Part shown: piece after piece, positions 25,772 to 34,596 of the stretch | Layout: each line of letters begins with the position of its first letter | Numbering within the stretch: position 1 is the first letter of the stretch | Notes under the pieces: model-generated | Seen by the model: only the letters and a program-made list of their open reading frames with translations | What the model was told of the DNA's origin: nothing | Database searches by the model: none | Assembly (NCBI RefSeq): GCF_022179125.1 | Contig: NZ_BPQG01000046.1 | Location: 62,001 to 126,000, forward strand | Length of the DNA: 64,000 bases | From: Methylobacterium cerastii | Lineage (GTDB): Bacteria > Pseudomonadota > Alphaproteobacteria > Rhizobiales > Beijerinckiaceae | Direction: 5' to 3' | Made by a program: the position numbers and the translations under genes

Positions 25772-27315
25772 ACCTCGATTCGATGAGGCGCTATTCCACC
25801 GACGAGATAGTCGACGCGGTGGTGATCGGCACTGGCGCCGGCGGTGCGCCGCTGATGGCGCGCCTGGCCGCCGCCGGTTCGCGCGTGGTCGCCCTGGAGG
25901 CCGGCCCGAACTTCGATCCGCAGGCCTTCGCCTTCGACGAGACCCTCGCCGACGAGATCTACTGGACGGACGAGCGCCTTAGCGGCGGTTCGACGCCGGA
26001 AGCCTTCGGCGGCAACAACAGCGGCACCGGCGTCGGCGGTTCGACCCTCCATTGGGGCGCGTTCTGCCCGCGTGCCGACCAGCGCGACCTGATGATCCGC
26101 ACCGAGACCGGAGAGGGCACCGACTGGCCGGTGAACTACGACGAGCTGCTGCCGTTCTACGAGCGCGTCGAGGCCTTCATCGGCGTCTCCGGCCCGCAGA
26201 GCTATCTGTGGGACGCGAGCCGGCGCTACCCCCTGGCCCCCGTGCCCCGCAACGCTTCCGCGCAGATCATGGCCGAGGCCTGCGCCGGCATGGGCATCCG
26301 CGCCACGGACGCGCCCGCGGCCGTCGTCTCGCGCGATTTCCCGCAGGCAGGCGGCGCGGTGCGATCGGCCTGTATCAATTGCGGCTACTGCCATCAGGGC
26401 TGCCGCAACGGCGCCAAGACCAGCATGGACGTGACCTACCTCCCGCTGGCGGTGGCGCATGGCGCCGAGATCCGGCCGGAGGCCCGCGCGCACGGGTTCG
26501 AGCGTGACCGCGAGGGCCGGATCACAGCGGTGATCTACCGGCAGGGCGGCGTCGACCACAAGCAGCGTTGCGCGCAGGTGTTCCTCTGCGCCGGCTCCGT
26601 CGAGACCGCGCGGCTGCTGCTGCATACGGGACTGGCCAACGGCAGCGGGCAGGTCGGGCGCAACTACATGGGCCATGTCGCGACGCAGGTCTGGGGCACG
26701 TTCGATGCCGAGACGCGGCCGAACAAGGGCTACCCGTCCTCGCTGATCACCGAGGACATGATCCGCCCGAAGGGCGCCGACTTCGCAGGCGGCTATCTGG
26801 TCCAGAGCCTCGGCGTCGCGCCGCTGACCTTCGCCAACTCGGTGGCGCGCGGGCGCAAGCTGTGGGGCAAGGCGCTCGGCGACTACCTCGCAAACTACAA
26901 CCACGTGGCCGGCATCGGCATCAACGGCGAGACCCTGCCCTGCGACGCCAACCGGCTGACGCTCTCGGACGAGGCCGACGCCCTCGGCATGGGCAAGGCC
27001 GCGATCGATTTCGGCTACGGCCCCAACGAGACGCGCCTGAACGCCCACGCCACGAAGCTGATGGTCGACCTGTGGACCCAGGCCGGCGCCCGCGACATCT
27101 GGGTGCTCGACCGCGTCGCCCACACCATCGGCACCTGCCGCATGGGCCATGACGGCGACCACGCGGTGGTCGATGCGTTCGGGAAGTCGTTCGAGGTGCC
27201 GAACCTGTGGGTCTGCGACGGCTCGACCTTCCCGAGTTCGCTCGCGGCGAACCCCGCGCTGACGATCATGGCCCTGAGCTTGCGCAGCGCGGAGAAGGTG
27301 CTGAGTGGCGCCTGA
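25768..27315 (+). CDS. GMC-family FAD oxidoreductase (dehydrogenase large subunit)
   Basis: A 515-aa flavoprotein of the GMC family, oxidising an alcohol or polyol. The FAD motif [20 protein letters not shown] is at residues 18-38, a central [17 protein letters not shown] loop follows, and a Cys-rich [17 protein letters not shown] segment is typical of the gluconate 2-dehydrogenase large subunit and may bind an iron-sulfur cluster. The C-terminal catalytic His lies in [11 protein letters not shown], then [12 protein letters not shown]. It overlaps the hydrolase/subunit-3 fusion by 4 bp. No cytochrome c subunit is adjacent, so electrons may go elsewhere. Confidence 0.88.
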   Translation: MNLDSMRRYSTDEIVDAVVIGTGAGGAPLMARLAAAGSRVVALEAGPNFDPQAFAFDETLADEIYWTDERLSGGSTPEAFGGNNSGTGVGGSTLHWGAFCPRADQRDLMIRTETGEGTDWPVNYDELLPFYERVEAFIGVSGPQSYLWDASRRYPLAPVPRNASAQIMAEACAGMGIRATDAPAAVVSRDFPQAGGAVRSACINCGYCHQGCRNGAKTSMDVTYLPLAVAHGAEIRPEARAHGFERDREGRITAVIYRQGGVDHKQRCAQVFLCAGSVETARLLLHTGLANGSGQVGRNYMGHVATQVWGTFDAETRPNKGYPSSLITEDMIRPKGADFAGGYLVQSLGVAPLTFANSVARGRKLWGKALGDYLANYNHVAGIGINGETLPCDANRLTLSDEADALGMGKAAIDFGYGPNETRLNAHATKLMVDLWTQAGARDIWVLDRVAHTIGTCRMGHDGDHAVVDAFGKSFEVPNLWVCDGSTFPSSLAANPALTIMALSLRSAEKVLSGA

Positions 27316-27414
27316 CATGTGACGGCGGGTCATCCCTCATCCGCAGAGGAAGGGAAGACCCGCGTCGCGTGCGATCTCGTACGCTTGGAGGCCCCTTCTG
27401 AGCCCCTGCCGCGA

Positions 27415-27687
27415 TCAAGCAGCGATCGCCTCGGGCTTCGGCGCGGGTGCGTCCATCGCCCGCATGTAGACGTCGAGCAGCGTCTCGTGCTCGTCGCGGG
27501 CATCCTGGTCGAGCTTGCGCAGGCGGATGATCTCCTTGAGGATCTTCACGTCGAGGCCTTCGCCCTTCGCCTCGGCGAAGATTTCCTTCTTCGCCTCCAT
27601 CAGCGCCTTGATCTCCTCGTCCACCTGCTCGATCCGCTCGACGATGGAGCGGATGCGGTCGCCGGCGATTCCAATGGTGTCGGTCAT
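27415..27687 (-). CDS. gapR: GapR-like nucleoid-associated protein (DUF2312)
   Basis: A 90-aa protein: IAGDRIRSIVERIEQVDEEIKALMEAKKEIFAEAKGEGLDV then KILKEIIRLRKLDQDARDE-type helices. DUF2312 includes Caulobacter GapR, which binds overtwisted AT-rich DNA ahead of replication and transcription. The two helical segments and final LLDVYMRAM fit. Start at 27687; the longer frame is unsupported. Confidence 0.88.
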   Translation of the reverse strand: MTDTIGIAGDRIRSIVERIEQVDEEIKALMEAKKEIFAEAKGEGLDVKILKEIIRLRKLDQDARDEHETLLDVYMRAMDAPAPKPEAIAA

Positions 27688-27820
27688 CCGAGAACCCTGT
27701 TCGTGAGAAGCCACGGCGGGCTCGTCGCGCATCGGGGTGAGCGAACGGTTAAGGCGGCCGATCCCCCGAGCGCCGCACGACGGATCTGGATTTCCGGCCG
27801 TCGATCGTCTATATGAGACC

Positions 27821-28157
27821 TGCGGTTGATGACCGGTTCGTAATAACGTTTCAGGACCCGGAGGGCAGTACTCCGGCGCCTCCACCACGAACGCAGCGGC
27901 GCTGCGTTTCTGATGGGGGCGAAATAGGTTCGACTGGGCGGTAAAGGGATCGCGAGTTCAGCTTCACTTCGGTGAGGTACGATGCGACTGTCGGTAGGGA
28001 CTCGACCGGTTCGACGCGGGCAACCCCCGTTTCGGGCACCTGACCAAATCCTAAATGCCAACGATAACGTTGTCATGGATGCCCGCCTCGCGGCGTAAGC
28101 ATCTTGCGGTAGGGTAACCGTCGAAACAGAACCCGGGGCTTCGGCCCCGGGACCCAC
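27821..28157 (+). ncRNA. ssrA: Circularly permuted (two-piece) tmRNA gene
   Basis: The tRNA-like 3' half comes first: acceptor strand CGCCTCC with ACCA at 27877-27887. After a 27-nt spacer the 5' half GGGGGCGAAAT begins at 27915, and GGGGGCG pairs with CGCCTCC over 7 bp with one G-U. The tag is at 28057-28098: GCC AAC GAT AAC GTT..., encoding ANDNVVMDARLAA then TAA, with the family ANDN start and an -LAA end for proteases. A UUCG-looped hairpin (28132-28151) closes the gene. A TATATG sequence at 27810 could be the -10. This permuted order is known for Alphaproteobacteria; outer ends here are approximate. Confidence 0.9.
28132..28151 (+). terminator. ssrA terminator
   Basis: CCCGGGGC, TTCG tetraloop, GCCCCGGG, followed within a few bases by ACCTTTCC. 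It may instead remain as a 3' structural element of the coding piece. Confidence 0.7.
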
Positions 28158-28267
28158 CTTTCCTCATCCTCGGATTGAGCGCCCTGCCCTCTCGGCGGAG
28201 CGGAAACGCATGTCCGGGCGACGCCCCGCAGGCCCGAGAGCCGGCGAGGCGACGGCGGCTGCGGCGC

Positions 28268-28465
28268 TTAGCGCTGCTTGTCCTTCTTGTTGGCGTTGTG
28301 ATGCCCGACGGCGCAGCCGGCGGCAGCGCCCATCTTGCCGTGGCCCGCCATGTGGCCGGCGACGCCGCCGACGATGGCGCCCTTGATGCAGCCCTTGGCC
28401 TCGGCCGGGGCGGACTGGCTGAGGGCGCCGAGGGCGAGCAGGCCGGCGAGGAGTGCGAACTTCAT
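28268..28465 (-). CDS. Small exported glycine-zipper-like protein (65 aa)
   Basis: Signal peptide (MKFALLAGLLALGALSQSAP, cleavage near AEA-KG) then GCIKGAIVGGVAGHMAGHGK and MGAAAGCAVGHH. The GxxxG spacing forms a glycine-zipper-like helix, seen in small outer-membrane or lipoprotein-like proteins. Two Cys, His-rich tail. Function unknown. Confidence 0.75.
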   Translation of the reverse strand: MKFALLAGLLALGALSQSAPAEAKGCIKGAIVGGVAGHMAGHGKMGAAAGCAVGHHNANKKDKQR

Positions 28466-28642
28466 GAGCGTGGATCTCCGTTGCTGTGAAGATCGAACGA
28501 GCGGGCCGGCGACAGCGTTCCGGCGGTCCTTTTCCGGTCTTCGCTGCAGGTCCGCCATGCGTGCGCCGAGCGAGATGAATTGACACCGCGCGAAAACCCA
28601 CGACATCACGGGTCTTGATCGCACTGACACAGGAAGGCGCAC

Positions 28643-29038
28643 GTGGCTCGTCCCGAACTCGGTACCAAACGGATCTGCCCGACGACCGGCAGGAAGTTCT
28701 ACGACCTCGGTCGTGATCCGGTGGTTTCCCCCTATTCCGGCGAGGTCGTCCCGACCGCCGCCCTCACCCCCTTCGCGAGCCGGTCCGCGCCGATCGCCGC
28801 CCGCAAGGAACCCGTCGCCGACGAAGACGAGGCCGACGCCGCCGGTCCGGAACTGGTCTCCCTCGACGAGGTCGAGGCCGAGGAGACCGAGAAGGACACG
28901 GATACGGACACCGAGGGCGACGACGTCATCGAGCCGGATGCCGACGGCGAGACCGCCGACGACGACACCCTCGTGGTGGACGACGAGGACGACGACACCA
29001 CCGATCTCGTCGACGTCGAGGACGAAGACGACGATTGA
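28643..29038 (+). CDS. FYDLN-acid family protein (TIGR02300)
   Basis: A 131-aa protein. The N-terminal 50 residues carry the family motif (RICPTTGRKFYDLGRDPVVSPY) with one Cys in a likely metal or RNA knuckle. The rest is an extreme Asp/Glu tail (DDEDDDTTDLVDVEDEDDD). GTG start at 28643 with AGGAAGG upstream. Family restricted to Alphaproteobacteria; biochemical role unknown. Confidence 0.9.
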   Translation: MARPELGTKRICPTTGRKFYDLGRDPVVSPYSGEVVPTAALTPFASRSAPIAARKEPVADEDEADAAGPELVSLDEVEAEETEKDTDTDTEGDDVIEPDADGETADDDTLVVDDEDDDTTDLVDVEDEDDD

Positions 29039-29241
29039 TCGCGCGACGCAGGTCGCGCCGGTTCGCCCGGCGCGACCACGTCCCCGATTCGCCGTCAGCG
29101 TGGGGCTGATCTGGGCGCATGCGACTTGCGCGGGCTTGCCGGCAGAATCGGCCCAAGGTCGGATGGAGACATTAGAGGCACACCTCGGGTGCTCGAACCC
29201 CAGGCGTGGCGCCGGTCGTACGTCGACCTGTTGCGGCCAAG

Positions 29242-29268
29242 AAAAAAGGGCCCCCTGCGGAGCCCTTG
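29242..29268 (-). terminator. Intrinsic terminator of tRNA-Val
   Basis: AAGGGC (29246-29251) with GCCCTT (29262-29267); on the minus strand followed by a run of six T. Confidence 0.75.
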
Positions 29269-29298
29269 CTTCGATCATCGATCATTCCGCGAGTGGAA

Positions 29299-29373
29299 TG
29301 GTGGGCGCGACAGGGATCGAACCTGTGACCCCTTCCATGTCAAGGAAGTGCTCTCCCGCTGAGCTACGCGCCC
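29299..29373 (-). tRNA. tRNA-Val (anticodon GAC)
   Basis: 75 nt including encoded CCA. Acceptor GGGCGCG/CGCGCCC, D-arm GCTCAGCGGGAGAGC, anticodon stem CTTCC/GGAAG around loop TTGACAT giving GAC, T-arm ACAGGTTCGATCCCTGT. Confidence 0.95.
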
Positions 29374-29605
29374 CCGCCGAAGTCGTTTGGCTTCGGTGTG
29401 GGGGGCCTATAGCCTTCGCCGTCCGGGGGCGCAAGCCGGAACGGACGAAACGGACGCTGGATTTGGTCGTCCGGTCTCGCCGCAGTCCGGTCGACCCGTC
29501 GTTGCCCACTGCAACGCTGCTCGAAATGGGTTATGGCGCGGTCTCGGTCGGCGCTAGAGGTCGTCCGGGATCGGGCCCGGGCGACGGGCGCTGCAGCGAC
29601 GGGAC

Positions 29606-30658
29606 ATGCGGTTCTTCATCGATTACGACAACGGCGACGTGATCCATGGCTGGATCGTCCCGGACAACCCCCTGGCGGTCAGCCGGGTCGTGGTGTCCGT
29701 CGAGGGGCAGCGGGTCGCGGAAGTCTCCGCCACGATCACCGAGCCCGCGTTCCAGCGCAGCGGCTGGCACTCCACCGGGCAATGCGTGTTCGTGTTGCGG
29801 GAATCCGAAGTGCCGGGCCTGGCGGCGATACCGGTCCTCGAGCTCTACGACGCCGACACCAACGTGCTGGTCTATCGCCGCGTCCCGCGCGAGGGCCTGA
29901 TCGATCGCCGGGTGCTTTTGATCCACACCGGCATCCATCCCGAAGTCGGGTTGCAGAACGCGCTGTTCCCGTATTTTCAGCAATCCCATTTCGGCATCCA
30001 CAAGCTCTCCGACGAGATCGTGACCAGCGTCCTCGGAAACGAGACTCCGACCTCCCGCCTTATCGCCGGCGCGCTCGTGGTGCCGCGCTACGAGCAGTAT
30101 TTCCCGCCGGATCGCATGCTGTCGGCGATCCTGGTCCACGATCCGCATGTGGAGATGGCCACGCGGATGCTGTGGCTGAAGGCGCGTTCCAAGGTGGTGG
30201 CCGAGGACGATGCCGGTTGGCGCGTCGATCGCTATGCCGAGGCAGCCCTATTCGTCGACGACTACGACTACACGGATCAAAAGAGCCTGAAGCGCTTCTT
30301 CCGGATGCTGCCGGAGCAGGCCTACCACCTCCTCTACAACCCGCTGTCGCGGCAGCTCGGCACGCGGCTACCCGACGACCGGCTCCATCCCGGTAATTCC
30401 ATCGTCGCGATCGAAATCCTCGCGCGCCTCGGGATCGTCGGACACCGGACCTACTTCGACGCTTTCGCTTCCACCTTGTTCGACCAGATCGGACTGGAGG
30501 GCGGTTTGCCTCTGCCGGCGCCCGTTCCGATCTCCGACGAGGCGTTGGCCCTGGCCGAGCGCCTTCGCGCCGTGAAGGCGGTCGCCGACATGCTGGTCTT
30601 CGACATCGCCATGTCGGACGCGGTGCTGATGTCCCTCGCCAAGAGCTGGAATCACTGA
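29606..30658 (+). CDS. Unknown 350-aa protein beside glycosyltransferase
   Basis: Starts MRFFIDYDNGDVIHGWIVPD, a beta-rich domain of about 100 residues resembling the IgG-like front domains of some Hyphomicrobiales glycosyltransferases. The remainder is helical/mixed (FFRMLPEQAYHLLYNPLSR, LHPGNSIVAIEILARLGIVGHRTYFDAF). No catalytic motif recognised and no membrane segment. It ends 1 bp before the two-domain GT2 gene, so the two are surely cotranscribed and probably partners. Function open. Confidence 0.7.
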   Translation: MRFFIDYDNGDVIHGWIVPDNPLAVSRVVVSVEGQRVAEVSATITEPAFQRSGWHSTGQCVFVLRESEVPGLAAIPVLELYDADTNVLVYRRVPREGLIDRRVLLIHTGIHPEVGLQNALFPYFQQSHFGIHKLSDEIVTSVLGNETPTSRLIAGALVVPRYEQYFPPDRMLSAILVHDPHVEMATRMLWLKARSKVVAEDDAGWRVDRYAEAALFVDDYDYTDQKSLKRFFRMLPEQAYHLLYNPLSRQLGTRLPDDRLHPGNSIVAIEILARLGIVGHRTYFDAFASTLFDQIGLEGGLPLPAPVPISDEALALAERLRAVKAVADMLVFDIAMSDAVLMSLAKSWNH

Positions 30659-30659
30659 C

Positions 30660-32822
30660 GTGGTGGATATCGAGGCTGTCCTCGTCGGCGTCGGAGCGAA
30701 TCGGACGCTCGTCGTCCACCGCGACGCGGACGGGCTTCGCCTCGACCTCGCCGGCCTTGGGCTTGGCGGGGCCTGGGTTACGATCACGCTGCACGACAAC
30801 CCCGCCGCGCCGCGCGAGGCCCACCCGCTGATGAGTCTGGTTGTCAGCGACGAGGCCCGGTTCGGCGTTCCGGTCGCGCACGAGGCCGTCGGCGCCGGCG
30901 TCTCCGCCTGGACCGGTCAGGTCCCGGCGACGATCCGCGCCCTCCGGGTCGCGAACCTCGCCGGCGGCAGGCCTCCGCATCCGAGCCGGATCACGATCCG
31001 CCGCCGCACCCGTCCGGCCTTGGTGGCGAGAGCCTTTTCCCGGGCCCCCGGGCTTGCGGTGCGGGCGGTTTACTGGCGCAGCCTCGGCAAACGGGTGCGC
31101 GGGCGCAGCTTCCTCGACCGGGCGCTGCGGCACCGGAGCGAGGGCGGCTACGCCGCCTGGATCCGGCGAGCCGACACCCTGGACGCGGCCGAGCGCCGCC
31201 GGATCGCGGCGGAGGTCGCCGCCTGGGAGGCGCCGCCGTTGATCTCGGTGCTGATGCCGGTCCACGACCCGGCACCGAAGGTCCTGCGAACGGCGCTGCG
31301 CTCGGTCCAGGCCCAGCTTTATCCGTACTGGGAACTCTGCGTCGTCGACGACGCCTCGACCGATCCGCGGATCCCGCAGCTGCTCGCGCGCTTCGCAGCC
31401 GCCGACCCCCGTATCCGCGTCGCGCGCCGGGCCGAGAACGGACACATCGCCCGCGCGACCAACGACGCGGCGGCGGCGGCGCGGGGCACGTTCTGCGCCT
31501 TCCTGGATCATGACGACGCGCTGCCCGTGCACGCCCTCTACGAGGTGGCGCGGGCGATCCGCGCCAATCCCGATCTGGTGCTGATCTACAGCGACGAGGA
31601 CAAGGTCGACCGCCGCGGCAACCGGTTCGATCCGCACTTCAAGGCAGACTTCGACCGCGAGCTGCTCTACGCGCAGAATTACATCAATCACCTCACCGTG
31701 GTGCGCACCGAGGCCTTCCGGGCGGTCGGCGGCCTGCGCCCGGGATTCGAAGGCAGCCAAGACCACGACCTGTTGCTGCGTCTGACCGATCGGCTCGACC
31801 CCGCCCGCATCCGGCACATTCCGGCGGTGCTCTATCATTGGCGCGCTGCGAGCGGCTCGGGCACGTTCTCGGACCGGGCGAGCGCCCGTACCGAGGCGGC
31901 CCGCCTGCGGGCGCTGGACGAGATCGTCGCCCCCTGGGGCGGCAGGGCCGAGCGCGGTCCCGCCGGCTTCAACCGGCTGGTGCGCCCGATCCCCGATCCG
32001 GCGCCGCGCGTCTCGGTGATCATCCCGACGCGCGACCGCGCCGAACTGCTCCGCGTGACCCTCGACGGCCTGTTCGGTCGGACCGATTACCCGACGATCG
32101 AGGTCGTCGTCGTCGACAACGACAGCCGCGAGCCCGAGACCCGCGCCCTGTTCGCGGAATATCGCGACGACCCGCGCCTGCGTGTGGTGGCGGTGCCCGG
32201 CGCGTTCAATTTCTCTGACCTGTCGAACCGTGGGGCGGCGGCGGCGACCGGCTCCGTGCTGCTGTTCCTGAACAACGACGTCGAGGTGGTCGAACCGGGC
32301 TGGCTGCGCGAGCTCGTCTCGATCGCGCTGGTGCCTGATGTCGGCGCGGTCGGCGCCAAGCTCCTCTACCCGGACGGGACGGTGCAGCACGGCGGCGTCA
32401 TCCTCGGGATCGGCGGGGTCGCCGGCCACAGCCATCTCGGGGTCGACGGCGACGCGCCGGGCTATTTCGGGCGGATGACGGTCGCGCACGAGGCCTCGGC
32501 CGTCACCGGCGCGTGCCTGGCGATGCGCGCCGACGTGTTCGCCGCCGTCGGCGGCTTCGACGCGCAGGACCTGAAGGTCGCCTTCAACGACGTCGATCTG
32601 TGCCTGCGCGTGCGCGAGGCGGGCTACCGGATCGTCTGGACGCCCTTCGCCACCCTCGTCCACCACGAGTCGAAGAGCCGTGGCCAGGAGGACACGCCGG
32701 AGAAGCAGGCCCGGTTCGAACGGGAGGTCGCGGTGATGCAGGCGCGTTGGGGGGCGCAATTACGCGCTGACCCCTATTACAACATCAATCTGTCACGGAT
32801 CTCCGGGCATTACCGGCTCTGA
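30660..32822 (+). CDS. Two-domain GT2 glycosyltransferase
   Basis: A 720-aa protein. A roughly 195-residue N-terminal region is followed by two tandem GT-A family-2 domains. Domain 1 (residues ~195-425) has LISVLMPVHDP, VVDDASTDP and the DHDDAL DxD-type site, then IYSDEDKVD. Domain 2 (~450-700) has VSVIIPTRDRAELLRVTL, VVVDNDSREPE, LLFLNNDVEVVEPGW and the DVDLCLRVREAGYRI acceptor region. Such pairs add two sugars or polymerise a surface glycan at the cytoplasmic membrane. It is adjacent to UDP-glucose dehydrogenase, so UDP-glucuronate is a plausible donor (inference). Confidence 0.88.
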   Translation: MVDIEAVLVGVGANRTLVVHRDADGLRLDLAGLGLGGAWVTITLHDNPAAPREAHPLMSLVVSDEARFGVPVAHEAVGAGVSAWTGQVPATIRALRVANLAGGRPPHPSRITIRRRTRPALVARAFSRAPGLAVRAVYWRSLGKRVRGRSFLDRALRHRSEGGYAAWIRRADTLDAAERRRIAAEVAAWEAPPLISVLMPVHDPAPKVLRTALRSVQAQLYPYWELCVVDDASTDPRIPQLLARFAAADPRIRVARRAENGHIARATNDAAAAARGTFCAFLDHDDALPVHALYEVARAIRANPDLVLIYSDEDKVDRRGNRFDPHFKADFDRELLYAQNYINHLTVVRTEAFRAVGGLRPGFEGSQDHDLLLRLTDRLDPARIRHIPAVLYHWRAASGSGTFSDRASARTEAARLRALDEIVAPWGGRAERGPAGFNRLVRPIPDPAPRVSVIIPTRDRAELLRVTLDGLFGRTDYPTIEVVVVDNDSREPETRALFAEYRDDPRLRVVAVPGAFNFSDLSNRGAAAATGSVLLFLNNDVEVVEPGWLRELVSIALVPDVGAVGAKLLYPDGTVQHGGVILGIGGVAGHSHLGVDGDAPGYFGRMTVAHEASAVTGACLAMRADVFAAVGGFDAQDLKVAFNDVDLCLRVREAGYRIVWTPFATLVHHESKSRGQEDTPEKQARFEREVAVMQARWGAQLRADPYYNINLSRISGHYRL

Positions 32823-32978
32823 GCGCCGTGCCGCCGTTGAGGGGACGAGCCGGGGCACAGCCTTGGCGGGCGCGCGCAAGTCGGTGCAGACATCTGCGGG
32901 CCTGTTCCCTGCGCAGCCGATCCAGGGTAATGCTGCAGTGCAATCGGCGATCGCATCCGAGCCGACGACGGAGGTTGC

Positions 32979-34319
32979 ATGCGGATCGTCATGGTCGGGT
33001 CGGGGTATGTCGGCCTGGTGTCCGGGACTTGTTTTGCCGATTTCGGGCATGAGGTCGTGTGCCTCGACAAGGACCCGGCCAAGATCGAGGCGTTGCGCGC
33101 CGGGCGCATGCCGATCTACGAACCCGGTCTCGAAGCGCTCGTCGCCGAGAACGTGCGCCGGGGTCGGCTCGGCTTCGGGATCGACCTCGCGGCGGCGGTC
33201 GCGGGCGCCGACGCGGTGTTCATCGCGGTGGGCACGCCCTCGCGCCGCGGCGACGGCTTCGCCGACCTCAGCTACGTCTACGCCGCGGCCCGCGAGATCG
33301 CGGCGGCGCTGACCGGCTATACGGTGATCGTCACAAAATCCACGGTTCCGGTCGGCACCGGCGACGAGGTCGAGCGCATCATCCGCGAGGCGCGGCCCGA
33401 GGCCGACTTCGCCGTCGTGTCCAACCCGGAATTCCTGCGCGAGGGCGCGGCGATCGACGACTTCAAGCGACCCGACCGCATCGTCATCGGTGCCGAGGAC
33501 GCGCGCGCCGAAGGGGTGATCCGGGAGGTCTACCGCCCGCTCTACCTCAATGCCGCGCCGATCCTCGTCACCGGACGGCGCACCGCCGAGCTGACCAAGT
33601 ACGCGGCCAACGCCTTCCTGGCGACCAAGATCACCTTCATCAACGAGATCGCGGACCTGTGCGAACAGGTCGGCGCCGACGTGCAGGAGGTCGCCCGCGG
33701 CATTGGCCTCGACAACCGCATCGGCGCGAAGTTCCTCCATGCCGGCCCGGGCTACGGCGGCTCGTGCTTCCCCAAGGATACGCTGGCGCTGGTGAAGACA
33801 GCGCAGGATGCCGGGACGCCGATGCGGATCGTCGAGACCGTGGTCGCGGTCAACGAGAGCCGCAAGCGGGCGATGGCGCGCAAGGTGATCCAGGCCTGCG
33901 GCGGCTCGGTGCGCGGCAAGACGATCGGGCTGCTCGGCCTCACCTTCAAGCCCAACACCGACGACATGCGCGATGCCCCTTCGCTCGCGATCGTCGCCGG
34001 TCTGCAGGACGCCGGTGCGACCGTGCGGGCCTACGACCCCGAGGGAATGGGCCAAGCACGTGCGCTCCTGCCCGACATCGATTACGCCGACGACCCCTAT
34101 TCCTGCGCCGAGGGCGCCGACGCCTTGGTGCTCGTCACCGAGTGGAACGCGTTCCGGGCGCTCGACCTCGAACGGCTGCGCACCACAATGGCCGAGCCGG
34201 TCCTGGTCGACCTGCGCAACGTCTACCGCGTCCAAGACGTGGAACGCCTCGGCTTCCGTTACGCCGGCGTGGGACGTGCGTCGGGGGGCGGGCGATCCGA
34301 AGACCGAGACGGCGGGTGA
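32979..34319 (+). CDS. ugd: UDP-glucose 6-dehydrogenase
   Basis: A 446-aa enzyme oxidising UDP-glucose to UDP-glucuronate with two NAD+. The Rossmann motif is GSGYVGLVSGTCFADFGHEV (residues 7-26), catalytic Cys263 is in GPGYGGSCFPKD, and TKYAANAFLATKITFINEIA plus GLTFKPNTDDMRDAPS are conserved. The ATG at 32979 begins the family-typical MRIVMVG. It separates the glycosyltransferase pair from the PKS operon and supplies precursor for acidic glycans. Confidence 0.95.
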   Translation: MRIVMVGSGYVGLVSGTCFADFGHEVVCLDKDPAKIEALRAGRMPIYEPGLEALVAENVRRGRLGFGIDLAAAVAGADAVFIAVGTPSRRGDGFADLSYVYAAAREIAAALTGYTVIVTKSTVPVGTGDEVERIIREARPEADFAVVSNPEFLREGAAIDDFKRPDRIVIGAEDARAEGVIREVYRPLYLNAAPILVTGRRTAELTKYAANAFLATKITFINEIADLCEQVGADVQEVARGIGLDNRIGAKFLHAGPGYGGSCFPKDTLALVKTAQDAGTPMRIVETVVAVNESRKRAMARKVIQACGGSVRGKTIGLLGLTFKPNTDDMRDAPSLAIVAGLQDAGATVRAYDPEGMGQARALLPDIDYADDPYSCAEGADALVLVTEWNAFRALDLERLRTTMAEPVLVDLRNVYRVQDVERLGFRYAGVGRASGGGRSEDRDGG

Positions 34320-34596
34320 AGCCGGCAACTCGAGCGTCCAGAGGTCGATCGATCGGCGCGCGCTGCAATGACGCGGCGCCGTCAACACAAATTCACCGGT
34401 TTTGAACGGTTCAGATGGCGACGGTGACCAGTCTGCGGCAAAGCTTAGGTTGATGAACATTCACGACAGCCGAGCGCAAACCGGCCTCTTCGATGCCGTC
34501 GTCCCTCCCTCAGGTTGGACAGCGATCTAGAGCCATACTAAGCATCGCCTCGAAGCGCGGTGCTGCCGATGCCCGATCCGTTTTCCGTTAACGAGC

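Noticed and set aside
27684-28157. Minus-strand frame across the ssrA region
   Set aside because: Overlaps the permuted tmRNA; the RNA structure and tag explain the sequence.
30060-32759. 899-aa minus-strand frame
   Set aside because: Antisense shadow of the glycosyltransferase; no family resemblance.
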